Shown here: positions 33,811 to 42,157 of the stretch, one piece after another
How positions within the stretch are numbered: position 1 is the first letter of the stretch
How the letters are laid out: each line of letters opens with the position of its first letter
NCBI RefSeq assembly: GCF_022803015.1
Contig: NZ_JAFKON010000003.1
Span: 62,001-126,000 of the forward strand
From: Arthrobacter humicola
GTDB taxonomy: Bacteria; Actinomycetota; Actinomycetes; Actinomycetales; Micrococcaceae
Direction of reading: 5' to 3'
DNA length: 64,000 nucleotides
The notes under the pieces: model-generated
What the model was told of the DNA's origin: nothing
The model's input: the letters and a program-made list of their open reading frames with translations, nothing else
Databases searched by the model: none
Position numbers and translations under genes: made by a program

Positions 33811-35089
33811 GATGTGGTCCCTCCTGGGCATAAACGACTTGGGAACGGGCGGCACTTTGAGGGGTGGAGGTAAACGTCTTGCTTTTGGTCTGACGCAGCC
33901 ACTCCAGCACTTCCTCGGTGTGCTCGCCGAGAGCGGGTGGGGCCTGGGTCCGCGGTGGCAGCGCCGGCGTCCAGGTGATCGGATGGCGGATTTGGCGGCC
34001 GGTGACGTTCCCGTCTGTGTCATGGACTTGAATTGTCGGTTCCAGACCCAATGTTTCGGCGTACGCGATGCCTTCATCTATGCTGGCCACGCGGCCGGCG
34101 GGTACTCCCGCAGAAACGAGCTGGTCCTGCCATTCCGTCGCTCCGGCGCGTGCGAGCCCGTCTTCCAGCAGTTGGACAAGTTCCCGGCGGTGCTTGACCC
34201 GCGCTGAGTTGGTGACAAATCGGGGATCAGCGGCCAGCTCCGGATTGCTGATGGCGCTGCAGAGTTTGGCGAACTGTGAGTCGTTTCCCACGGCAACGGC
34301 CAGTGGGTCATCACTCGTGGCAAGAAGCTGGTACGGGACGATGGAAGGGTGGTCGTTGCCCAGTCGCGTAGGAGTAACACCGGCTCCTAGGTACGCCTGA
34401 GCTTGGTTGGCTAGAGCGCCCTGCAAGCTTGAGAGGAGATTGACCTCGATCCGCCTGCCGCGACCCGTTGAATTGCGCTCTGAAAGGGCGGCGAGGATGC
34501 CGATCGTGGCATCTTTCGCTGTCAGTACATCAACCAGGGCGACGCCTACTTTGTAGGCGTCGCCCTGCGGGTCGCCGGTAATACTCATCAGTCCGCCGAC
34601 AGCCTGAACTATGAAGTCGTACCCGGGCAGATCACGGCCGCCTTCCGAGCCGAAGCCCGAAATTGATGCGTACACCAGGCCGGGATTCTCCTCGGCCAGC
34701 ACCTCATATCCCAGGCCCAGTTTGGCGAGCCCGCCGGGTTTGAAGTTCTCCACCAAGACGTCGGCGCGGCGTGCCAGTTCCCGGGCGAGCCCCAGGTCCC
34801 CGGGGTCGGTCAGGTCAAGGGTGACAGACTCCTTATTCCGGTTAACGCTTTCGAAGTAAGTCGCACCTGTCTTTGAGGAAGGTGGCGCCCACGCCCGGGT
34901 GTCATCCCCGGTTCCGGGCCGCTCAACCTTAATGACGCGGGCACCGAGATCAGCCAGGGTCATGGTCGCGAGCGGACCGGCAAGCACGCGTGAGAAATCG
35001 GCGACGACAATCCCATCAAGTGGCGCGCCGGAGCCCGCTCCCGACCTCATAGCTGACCCCGCCCGGTCCACCCGTCCCCGGAAAATCAT
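33794..35089 (-). CDS. CaiB/BaiF-family CoA transferase
   Basis: This 431-aa class III CoA transferase has LDGIVVADFSRVLAGPLATM near the N-terminus, ARVIKVERPGTGDDTR and SVNRNKESVTLDL. The catalytic aspartate is in LPGYDFIVQAVGGLM, followed by ITGDPQGDAYKVGVALVDV. Placed directly before a glutaryl-CoA dehydrogenase, it most likely activates glutarate with CoA from succinyl-CoA, as the human and bacterial glutarate CoA-transferases do. The first 14-18 residues may not be translated, since ATG 35050 is a second candidate, but ATG 35089 overlaps the aminotransferase stop (ATGA). Confidence 0.83.
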   Translation of the reverse strand: MIFRGRVDRAGSAMRSGAGSGAPLDGIVVADFSRVLAGPLATMTLADLGARVIKVERPGTGDDTRAWAPPSSKTGATYFESVNRNKESVTLDLTDPGDLGLARELARRADVLVENFKPGGLAKLGLGYEVLAEENPGLVYASISGFGSEGGRDLPGYDFIVQAVGGLMSITGDPQGDAYKVGVALVDVLTAKDATIGILAALSERNSTGRGRRIEVNLLSSLQGALANQAQAYLGAGVTPTRLGNDHPSIVPYQLLATSDDPLAVAVGNDSQFAKLCSAISNPELAADPRFVTNSARVKHRRELVQLLEDGLARAGATEWQDQLVSAGVPAGRVASIDEGIAYAETLGLEPTIQVHDTDGNVTGRQIRHPITWTPALPPRTQAPPALGEHTEEVLEWLRQTKSKTFTSTPQSAARSQVVYAQEGPHHDSRP

Positions 35090-36444
35090 GACAATACCGA
35101 CCGAATGGATGCCTCCAGCACCGCAAGGCCCTCGCCAAGGACGTCCGCCTCGATCCCGAGCGGAGGGAGCAGCCTGATGATATTTCCGTTGGTTCCGCAG
35201 GTAAGAGTCAGGACACCATGAGCGTTGGCAGCCTTCGCCGCCGCGGTGGCAAGGTCTTTGCGGGGTCCGGAGGCGTCGCTGAACTCGATCGCCATCATCG
35301 CACCCCTGCCGCGAACGTCCGCGACGCCGTCCAGTGCGACGAGTGGTTCCAGACGGTGACGCACCGCGGCTTCGATGGCAACGGCGTTCTCCAAAAGGGT
35401 GCCGTCTTCTAGAATTTCGAACACGGCCAGAGCGGCCTCACAGGCTACGGGGTTGCCAGCATAGGTTCCGCCAAGGCCGCCGGTGTGGACAGCGTTCATA
35501 AGCTCGGCACGGCCGGTAGCGGCCGAAAGCGGCAGGCCGCCGCCGAGGGCCTTAGCGGTCAGTGTGATGTCACCGGCGATTCCGTCGTGCTCGGACGCGA
35601 ACAGCGTTCCGGTCCGGCCCATGCCGGCCTGGATCTCGTCGATGACCAGCACGATGCCGTGGCGGGTAGCGATTTCACGAAGGCCTTTGAGGAATCCGGG
35701 GGCCTGGAGAATGAACCCGCCCTCGCCCTGGATCGGTTCGATGACCATGGCGGCGAAGGTTTCCGCGCCGTTTTCGGCGAGAAGCACCTCGATCTGCTCA
35801 AGGGCCTCCCCCGGTCCGTCAGGGGAGGTGTGGGCGGGGGCGGTCGGTCCGCGGAAAACAGAGCCCGGCAAGGGTCCAAAGTTGAGTCGGTACGGGTTTT
35901 CCTTTGCCGTCATCGCCATCGTGAGCTGCGTGCGTCCGTGGTATGCCTCGTCGAAGACGAGAATGTTGGGGCGGCGAGTGGCGGCCCTGGCGACTTTGAT
36001 CGCGTTTTCAACTGCCTCCGCACCGGTGGTGAACAGTGCGGTCCGCTTCTCGAAGTCGCCAGGGGTGTGCTCATTGAGCCATCGGCAGACCTCGACGAAG
36101 GACGAGTATTCGGTCACCATGAAGCAGGTGTGGGTGAAGCGCTCGAGCTGGGCGGCGGCGCGCTTGGCCACCTTCGGGTTTGCGGCGCCAACGCTGGTTA
36201 CGGCAATGCCTGAGGCGAAGTCGATGAGATGGTTTCCGTCAACGTCTACGAGCAGCGCGTCCTGCGCGTGGTCGATGAATACGGGCAGGGTGATACCAAA
36301 TGCGTCGGTGACGTGCTGGCGGCGTTCGGTCTCCAGCTCGCGGGAACGCGGTCCCGGGAGCTCGGTGAGCAGGCGGCGTGCTGTGGCATTAACGCTGGCC
36401 GGATCGTTGGCCTGATTTGCTGCGAGTTCTGATGTGACAGTCAT
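35086..36444 (-). CDS. gabT: Class III aminotransferase (GABA/5-aminovalerate type)
   Basis: This 452-aa PLP enzyme has DVDGNHLIDFASGIAVTSVG, LFTTGAEAVENAIKVARAAT, FDEAYHGRTQLTMAMT and VIEPIQGEGGFI. VIDEIQAGMGRTG supplies the PLP aspartate, and LTAKALGGGLPLSA the Schiff-base lysine near residue 286. It matches bacterial GabT/DavT. With the glutarate genes behind it, the likely reaction is 5-aminovalerate plus 2-oxoglutarate to glutarate semialdehyde plus glutamate; GABA is an equally acceptable substrate chemically. ATG 36444 follows GAGGAGG. It is the first gene of the operon and is divergent from a PucR regulator. Confidence 0.86.
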   Translation of the reverse strand: MTVTSELAANQANDPASVNATARRLLTELPGPRSRELETERRQHVTDAFGITLPVFIDHAQDALLVDVDGNHLIDFASGIAVTSVGAANPKVAKRAAAQLERFTHTCFMVTEYSSFVEVCRWLNEHTPGDFEKRTALFTTGAEAVENAIKVARAATRRPNILVFDEAYHGRTQLTMAMTAKENPYRLNFGPLPGSVFRGPTAPAHTSPDGPGEALEQIEVLLAENGAETFAAMVIEPIQGEGGFILQAPGFLKGLREIATRHGIVLVIDEIQAGMGRTGTLFASEHDGIAGDITLTAKALGGGLPLSAATGRAELMNAVHTGGLGGTYAGNPVACEAALAVFEILEDGTLLENAVAIEAAVRHRLEPLVALDGVADVRGRGAMMAIEFSDASGPRKDLATAAAKAANAHGVLTLTCGTNGNIIRLLPPLGIEADVLGEGLAVLEASIRSVLS

Positions 36445-36458
36445 AGGTCCTCCTCGTG

Positions 36459-36473
36459 TGGTGAAATCCACCA
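36459..36473. promoter_or_regulatory. Inverted repeat near the gabT start
   Basis: TGGTG and CACCA flank a 5-base spacer, just upstream of the gabT ribosome binding site. It is a candidate regulator half-site pair. Confidence 0.35.
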
Positions 36474-36497
36474 TAGGGACAGTCCGATGGCGTGTCG

Positions 36498-36514
36498 TTG
36501 GACGATCTGTCCAA
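36498..36514. promoter_or_regulatory. Candidate operator between gabT and pucR
   Basis: TTGGAC and GTCCAA form a perfect 6-bp inverted repeat with a 5-base spacer, in the middle of the 123-base divergent region. The adjacent PucR-type protein is the likely binder. Confidence 0.45.
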
Positions 36515-36555
36515 AGATATTCAAGGATCAGTCTCAGCGTACAAAACTGATCGCC

Positions 36556-36561
36556 TATGAT
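36556..36561 (+). promoter_or_regulatory. -10 box giving a possibly leaderless pucR transcript
   Basis: TATGAT ends 6 bases before ATG 36568, so transcription would start at or next to the initiation codon. No ribosome binding site precedes this ATG, in keeping with leaderless translation. No good -35 is visible at normal spacing. Confidence 0.45.
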
Positions 36562-36567
36562 TTACCC

Positions 36568-38007
36568 ATGATCACGCTCGCGAGGCTTGTTGAGGCTGCA
36601 AAGCGGGACCTGGCGCCCTACTGGCCCATACCGCTCCCCCGCGTTGAACTGACGGGGGTCCACGTATCCGAGCTGGAGGATCCCACGATGTTCCTCTACG
36701 GAGGCGAGCTTCTCCTCACCGTCGGATTGCAGCTCACCGGCCTGGATGGAGACGCACGCCAAGAGGCGGCTAAAAATTATGTGCAACGTCTGGTGGAAGG
36801 CGGCGTGGCTGCGCTGGGTCTCGGATTGGGCTCAGGACATGCGATGGTGCCGGACGAACTGCGGGCCGCCTGCGTGGACGCCGGCCTTCCCCTTCTGACC
36901 ATTCCCCGCGAGTCCCCCTTCCTGGCCGTGTCGCGCGCCTATTGGGAACTTGTCAGGCAAGGGGGCGAAGCTGAACTCACTGCTCTGTTAGGGCTTCAGG
37001 TGGCGTTGACGCGGGCCGCGGCCCAGGATGACGCGGAACCGGAGATCGTGCGCGAATTGTCGCGCGCCCTGGGAACCTGGGTTGCATACCTGCCTGAAGG
37101 TGACGGGACCCCATCGTCCGCCGCCAGCGGTGCTGAGTTTCCACCCGGACTGCTGGCGGAACTGACACGGGAATCTGCCATCTTGAGGAACGCCCGGCGA
37201 GGCGCCACGGGCAATATACAACTGGCATCCGGTGTTGCTTCCCTCTACCCGGTATCTGACGGTCCGGCGGCTTCGGGGTACCTTGCGTTGGGCAGAAGCG
37301 GGCAACTGGCAGCTGCCGAGCGGCACTTGTTCCTCACGGCATCCACGCTCCTGGCCGCCAGGGCAGCCGGACAGCGACACGCGGCCGCTGAGCGTCGGCG
37401 TGCCGAAGGCATGCTCGCGGCCCTGGTCCTGGAAGGACATGACGACGCGGCACGCCTCCTCGCAAAGCAGATGGATTCCGGTCCACTACCCGAAACAGCA
37501 TTCGTCGCCGTCCTGCCCGATACCGAACATCTGGTCACGCAGCCCGCTCTGTCCGGTCTGGTACTCGAACGCTCCGGCGTCACATTTGTGCTGCAACCAG
37601 CGTCGAGCCCATATCCGAGGCTGCCGAAAGGTGTCCGCGGTGCATGGGGTGGCCCGATGCCTCTCCGGCGCCTCCACGAAATTGGAGCGCAAGTCGCCGA
37701 GGTCGCCGCCTCAGCGCCCGCCGGACAGCTGATACGCGTTGGTCACGGCCTCGACCTGCCAGCCGATGAGTGGGTGGATGAATTGGCGGCACGCCCCGGC
37801 CACCTCCTTGAAACGGTCCGCGCGTACCTTGCCCACCGCGGTCAATGGGAGGCTGCCGGTCGCGAACTAGGTGTACACCGGAACTCAGTGCGCTACCGAA
37901 TCGCCCAGGCTAAGGAACTGTTGGGGGCTGACCTGGATGACCCCGACGTAGCAGCCCAACTCTGGCTCGCCCTCAGAGGCCGCTTCCAGACGACCAATAA
38001 AGACTAG
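36568..38007 (+). CDS. PucR-family transcriptional regulator
   Basis: This 479-aa protein has an N-terminal PucR sensor domain (VELTGVHVSELEDPTMFLYG, then GELLLTVGLQL) and a variable middle. The C-terminal helix-turn-helix reads LETVRAYLAHRGQWEAAGRE, then LGVHRNSVRYRIAQAKELLG. It is divergent from the aminotransferase-glutarate operon and almost certainly regulates it, probably as an activator responding to an amino-acid intermediate. The start chosen is the ATG giving MITLARLVEAAKRDL, where family similarity begins; the frame is open 27 codons further upstream without support. It is unlike the PucR at 13791 in the middle domain. Confidence 0.86.
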   Translation: MITLARLVEAAKRDLAPYWPIPLPRVELTGVHVSELEDPTMFLYGGELLLTVGLQLTGLDGDARQEAAKNYVQRLVEGGVAALGLGLGSGHAMVPDELRAACVDAGLPLLTIPRESPFLAVSRAYWELVRQGGEAELTALLGLQVALTRAAAQDDAEPEIVRELSRALGTWVAYLPEGDGTPSSAASGAEFPPGLLAELTRESAILRNARRGATGNIQLASGVASLYPVSDGPAASGYLALGRSGQLAAAERHLFLTASTLLAARAAGQRHAAAERRRAEGMLAALVLEGHDDAARLLAKQMDSGPLPETAFVAVLPDTEHLVTQPALSGLVLERSGVTFVLQPASSPYPRLPKGVRGAWGGPMPLRRLHEIGAQVAEVAASAPAGQLIRVGHGLDLPADEWVDELAARPGHLLETVRAYLAHRGQWEAAGRELGVHRNSVRYRIAQAKELLGADLDDPDVAAQLWLALRGRFQTTNKD

Positions 38008-38276
38008 AGCGCATACCTCGCGCACGGGACGGCTGGCCGCTCGCAGCGGATCCCCATCCCTGATGCCAGGCGCTCTCCCTATCCGCCTCCAAACCTCCAC
38101 AAAACCCAGTGGCAAAACCGTGCCCGCACGCCTTTTGACGTTTCGTACAAAGGAAAGCACATATATCGACTTTCCGCACCGTGACGCGGGCTCCCAGCCT
38201 GCCTACTCTCAATGGACAGTCCGTCGTCGGAGGAACACTCCCCTCGGGAATGAGCACACCCGTTGCAGGAGGAACG

Positions 38277-38369
38277 ATGAGCAACATGAGGCAGCACACA
38301 TCGTGCTGCTCAGCGCCGCACGCTCCCTCCCCACAAACCTTCACCTGCACAGCTTTACTGCACCACTGA
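38277..38369 (+). CDS. Possible leader ORF before the alcohol dehydrogenase
   Basis: GGAGGAACG provides a strong ribosome binding site for ATG 38277. The 30-codon product (MSNMRQHTSCCSAPHAPSP, then FTCTALLHH) is rich in His and Cys and ends 10 bases before the dehydrogenase start. A hairpin (38291-38309, arms GCAGCAC and GTGCTGC) lies within it. It could be a short leader peptide coupling translation to the next gene. The rest of the 370-base gap from 38008 holds nothing else I can support. Confidence 0.4.
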   Translation: MSNMRQHTSCCSAPHAPSPQTFTCTALLHH

Positions 38370-38379
38370 GAGGACAATC

Positions 38380-39534
38380 GTGACGATCGAAGATACGAAG
38401 TCAAACGCGATGCCGGCCACCGGCACCAGGACCATACGCGGGGCGGTACTTGAGGCCATCGGGGCAGAGCGGCCCTACGCGGACACCCGTCCCATCCATG
38501 TGGAAAACCTTGAGCTCGAAGGTCCAGGCAAGGGCGAGATCCTGGTCCGCATCGAGGCGGCCGGCGTATGCCACTCTGACCTTTCCGTAGTCAACGGAAA
38601 CCGGCCGCGGCCGGTCCCGATGCTGCTCGGCCACGAGGCAGCCGGCATTGTGGAGGAACTGGGCGAGGGCGTCAACGACATCTCCCTGGGCCAGCGCGTC
38701 GTCATGACCTTCCTCCCCCGCTGCGGTGAATGCGCCGGATGCAACTCCAACGGTAAAACGCCGTGCGAGCAGGGCAGCGCCTCCAATACGGAAGGTAGCC
38801 TGCTGGGCGGGAACCGCAGACTCTCCCGCGAGGGTCAGCCCGTCCAACACCATCTCGGAGTCTCCGCGTTCGCCACCCATGCCGTGGTCTCCCGCCGTTC
38901 CGTGGTGCCCGTGGGATCGGACGTCCCGGCGCACATCGCCGCTCTACTCGGGTGCGCACTGCTCACCGGCGGAGGAGCCATCCTCAACGTCGCCAAGCCT
39001 GCACCTTCCGCCCGGGTAGCCATCGTCGGTCTCGGCGGAGTAGGCATGGCGGCACTCATTACGGCCATCGCCACCGGGGTCGAACACGTCGTCGGTATCG
39101 ATACCTTGCCGGCAAAACTGGAAGCCGCCCGAAACCTCGGTGCCGCTGACGCCATGACCTCGGCTGATGCCCTGGAACGCGGCGAAAAGTTTGACGCCGT
39201 CATCGAAGCCGCCGGACACCCGCGCGCTCTGGAAGCCGCCATCGCACTGACAAAGCCCGGCGGCATCACTGTCACCGTCGGACTGCCCGCACCCGGCCAG
39301 TCGGTCTCCATCGACCCGCTGACACTCACAGCGGAGGCCCGGTCAATCGTGGGCAGCTACCTCGGCTCGGCGGTCCCGGAACACGACATCCCGATCTACG
39401 AACAGCTCTGGCGATCCGGCCAGCTGGCCGTTGAAGGCCTGGTCTCAGACACCATCCGTCTCGAAGAAATCAACCGCGCCATGGACACGCTCGAGGGCGG
39501 CCACGCACTGCGCCAAATCATTACCTTTTCCTGA
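38380..39534 (+). CDS. Zinc-dependent alcohol dehydrogenase
   Basis: This 384-aa medium-chain dehydrogenase has the catalytic zinc segment AAGVCHSDLSVV, GHEAAGIVEELGEGV, and the structural-zinc cysteines in PRCGECAGCNSNGKTPC. The NAD motif is VAIVGLGGVGMAALI, near residues 212-226. It oxidises an alcohol to a ketone or aldehyde. The GTG start follows GAGAGGAC. It opens a four-gene unit with a Baeyer-Villiger monooxygenase, an esterase and a semialdehyde dehydrogenase, so a secondary or cyclic alcohol is the likely natural substrate. The 33-base gap to the next gene has a ribosome binding site. Confidence 0.88.
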   Translation: MTIEDTKSNAMPATGTRTIRGAVLEAIGAERPYADTRPIHVENLELEGPGKGEILVRIEAAGVCHSDLSVVNGNRPRPVPMLLGHEAAGIVEELGEGVNDISLGQRVVMTFLPRCGECAGCNSNGKTPCEQGSASNTEGSLLGGNRRLSREGQPVQHHLGVSAFATHAVVSRRSVVPVGSDVPAHIAALLGCALLTGGGAILNVAKPAPSARVAIVGLGGVGMAALITAIATGVEHVVGIDTLPAKLEAARNLGAADAMTSADALERGEKFDAVIEAAGHPRALEAAIALTKPGGITVTVGLPAPGQSVSIDPLTLTAEARSIVGSYLGSAVPEHDIPIYEQLWRSGQLAVEGLVSDTIRLEEINRAMDTLEGGHALRQIITFS

Positions 39535-39567
39535 CCACCCACATTCCAGCTCCGAAAAGAGAACATC

Positions 39568-41055
39568 ATGACCTCCACAAATGACCACATCTACAGCGCG
39601 ATCATCATCGGCGCCGGCTTCGGCGGCCTAGGCCAGGGAGCCCAGTTCGTCCAGGAAGGCATTGAGGACTTCCTGATCCTCGAGCGCGGCAACGATGTGG
39701 GAGGCGTATGGCGCGAGAACACCTATCCCGGTGCCGCATGCGACACCCAGGCGCTTGTGTACTGCTACAGCTACTTCCTGAACCTCAAGGTATCCCGGAT
39801 GTTTGCCGGCCAGGAGGAACTCCAGGGCTACCTGCGCTCCATGGTTGAGGAATTCGGGCTCGGCAAGCACATCCACTTCGGCCAGAACATCACCGCGACT
39901 GAATGGGACCAGGACCGCCGCCTCTGGACCGTGCACACGGCCGACGGCTCGGAGTTCCTGACCCGTTCGGTGGTGGCTGCCTGGGGCCAGCTGAACGAAC
40001 CGAACATCCCCAACTTCCCCGGCACCGAAACCTTCGAAGGCGTAGCCTTCCACTCCTCAAAGTGGCGGCACGACCTTGACCTGACCGGCAAACGCGTCGC
40101 TTCCATCGGCTCCGCTGCAACTGCCGTTCAGTACGTGCCCGAGGTTGCCAAGATCGCATCGAACCTGACCGTATTCCAGCGCTCAGCCAACTACATCCTC
40201 CCCCGTGACCAGTACATCTTCACGGAGGAAGAGAGCGCCCGCTTCCAGGAAAACCCGGACACCTACCGCCAGTTGCGCCAGGAAATCCACGAATTCCGCG
40301 AAGCCGGATTCGAACGTACCCGCCGCCACACCGCAGCTTCCGAGGAAGGAGTCGAACTGGCCCGCCAGCACCTCGAGACCCAGGTCTCGGACCCTGAACT
40401 GAGGGCCAAGCTCACCCCCGACTACGACTTCGGTTGCAAGCGCATCCTGCGGAGCGACGATTTCTACCCCGCCCTGACCCGCGAGAACGTAGAGCTCGTG
40501 ACAGAGGCAATCACCGAATTCACTCCCCGGGGCCTGCGCACCGCTGACGGCGTCGAGCACGAATTTGATGTCATCATCTACGCCACCGGGTTCAAGAGCC
40601 ACGCCTTCATGGGATCCATGCGCGTCGCAGGGCGCGACGGAATCGGCCTCGACGAGCGGTGGGGCAACGCCCCGGAAGCCTACCTGGGCATCACCGTCGA
40701 CAACTTCCCCAACCTCTTCCTGGTTTACGGCCCCAACACCAACCTCAACCACAACTCGGTCGTGTCAATGTTGGAGGCCCAGCACCGCTACATCGCCCAG
40801 GCTGTCCAGTACATCGCAGCCGGTGAATCACGGTTCCTGGAAGTAGACCGGGCGGTCGTCGAGAAGTTCAACGCACACGTTCAAGAAGAACTCCAGAAGT
40901 CCGCGTTCTCCTCCGAATGCTCGTCCTGGTACAAGAACGAGGACGGCCGCGTCATCAACAACTGGTCCGGAACTGTCGAAGAATACCGGGCCCACACCCA
41001 CGACCTCCAGCTTGACGATTACCTGCAGCTGGCCGAATCCGGGCCCGCAAAGTGA
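39568..41055 (+). CDS. Baeyer-Villiger flavin monooxygenase
   Basis: This 495-aa FAD/NADPH enzyme has IIGAGFGGLG (13-22) for FAD and the Baeyer-Villiger fingerprint F-x-G-x-x-x-H-x-x-x-W, seen as FEGVAFHSSKW (156-166). The second dinucleotide site is ASIGSAATA near 178-186, and IIYATGFKSH closes the domain. It inserts oxygen next to a carbonyl, turning a ketone into an ester or lactone. Its place between alcohol dehydrogenase and esterase fits that chemistry exactly. The stop overlaps the esterase GTG (GTGA). Substrate range, linear or cyclic ketone, cannot be read from the sequence. Confidence 0.9.
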   Translation: MTSTNDHIYSAIIIGAGFGGLGQGAQFVQEGIEDFLILERGNDVGGVWRENTYPGAACDTQALVYCYSYFLNLKVSRMFAGQEELQGYLRSMVEEFGLGKHIHFGQNITATEWDQDRRLWTVHTADGSEFLTRSVVAAWGQLNEPNIPNFPGTETFEGVAFHSSKWRHDLDLTGKRVASIGSAATAVQYVPEVAKIASNLTVFQRSANYILPRDQYIFTEEESARFQENPDTYRQLRQEIHEFREAGFERTRRHTAASEEGVELARQHLETQVSDPELRAKLTPDYDFGCKRILRSDDFYPALTRENVELVTEAITEFTPRGLRTADGVEHEFDVIIYATGFKSHAFMGSMRVAGRDGIGLDERWGNAPEAYLGITVDNFPNLFLVYGPNTNLNHNSVVSMLEAQHRYIAQAVQYIAAGESRFLEVDRAVVEKFNAHVQEELQKSAFSSECSSWYKNEDGRVINNWSGTVEEYRAHTHDLQLDDYLQLAESGPAK

Positions 41056-42005
41056 CAAAAACCGACCGGTTCAGCGGGAGGCCCGTAGCACCGGACGCTG
41101 CAGAGGTTCTGCAGAAATTCCGGGCCTCCGGCGGGCGCCCGTTTCACTCCTACCCTGTGAAGCAGGTACGCGAGCTCTACGAGAGCGGCTGCGCTGCCAA
41201 CGGTCTGAGCGGTGACCCGCTGTCGTCGGTCACAGATTTCAACGTGGAGGAATTCAGGGTTCGGGTCTATGACCCCCGCAACACCGGAGGACCCACCCCC
41301 GCCGTTCTGTTTTTCCACGGCGGGGGATGGGTCATGGGCAGCCTCTCAACTCATGACGGGTTGTGCCGTCGATTGGCCTCCCTCACCAACCTGCCCGTCA
41401 TTGCGGTGGACTACCGACTTGCCCCGGAGTATCCCTACCCGGGCGCGATTGACGACAGCCGCAGCGCGATGCGTTGGCTCTTTGATGCCGGCAACGAGCA
41501 CGGCCTGGACGTGACCGAGGCTGTGCTCGTCGGTGACAGCGCGGGAGGGCAATTGGCCGCAGTCCTGGCCAATGAGAATGCCACCGCAACGGATCCCCTG
41601 CCCGTCGTTGGCCAGGTCCTCATGTACCCCATGGTGGATCTGACTATGTCATCACCCTCCTACGAACGCATCACCGATGGGTTCCCTCTGGTTGCTGACA
41701 CCATCGCCTGGTTCGCTGACCACTACCTGCCGGAGGGCTTAGACCGCTCTGCACCGGGTATCAGTCCCTCCATGGCTCAGCTCCCCGCAGGGCTGCCACC
41801 CACCTACGTGATCACTGTGGACAACGACCCGCTGGTTGATGAGGGGGCAAACTACGCCGCCGCCCTGGCCCGGGCAGGCACGGAGGTCCAGTACCAGCAC
41901 CTGCCCGGGTACGCGCACGGATTGTTCACCTCCGCGGGACGTATTCCTCGTGGAGAACAAATAGTCAACCAGGTCGCTGCCTTTATCAGGGACCGCACTA
42001 TCTGA
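41052..42005 (+). CDS. Alpha/beta hydrolase, HSL-type esterase
   Basis: This 317-aa esterase has the oxyanion motif FFHGGGWVMG (HGGG at 89-92) and the nucleophile elbow GDSAGG with Ser at about 163. The acid is in DNDPLVDEG and the catalytic His in LPGYAHGL. That is the hormone-sensitive-lipase family. It would cleave the ester or lactone made by the monooxygenase. The GTG start shares bases with the monooxygenase stop, so the two are translationally coupled. There is no signal peptide, so it acts in the cytoplasm. Confidence 0.88.
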   Translation: MTKTDRFSGRPVAPDAAEVLQKFRASGGRPFHSYPVKQVRELYESGCAANGLSGDPLSSVTDFNVEEFRVRVYDPRNTGGPTPAVLFFHGGGWVMGSLSTHDGLCRRLASLTNLPVIAVDYRLAPEYPYPGAIDDSRSAMRWLFDAGNEHGLDVTEAVLVGDSAGGQLAAVLANENATATDPLPVVGQVLMYPMVDLTMSSPSYERITDGFPLVADTIAWFADHYLPEGLDRSAPGISPSMAQLPAGLPPTYVITVDNDPLVDEGANYAAALARAGTEVQYQHLPGYAHGLFTSAGRIPRGEQIVNQVAAFIRDRTI

Positions 42006-42091
42006 CTTCGATCGAGTACGTCCCTCCATCCAAGAGCCGATGTGGCCAGTCGCGCTTCCGGTGCCTGAGCCCGTTGAGCTGTCATTCAAAG

Positions 42092-42134
42092 GACGGTGAT
42101 AGCCCGCCAATCTAGCGGCCGGGTTATCACCGTC
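42092..42134 (+). terminator. Hairpin between esterase and aldehyde dehydrogenase
   Basis: GACGGTGATA (42092-42101) pairs with TATCACCGTC (42125-42134), and inner GC bases extend it. It ends 23 bases before the next ATG and has no T-run. It may be a terminator or a leader structure that tunes the downstream gene. Confidence 0.55.
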
Positions 42135-42157
42135 ACTCACGTTCTTTAGGAATCTTC

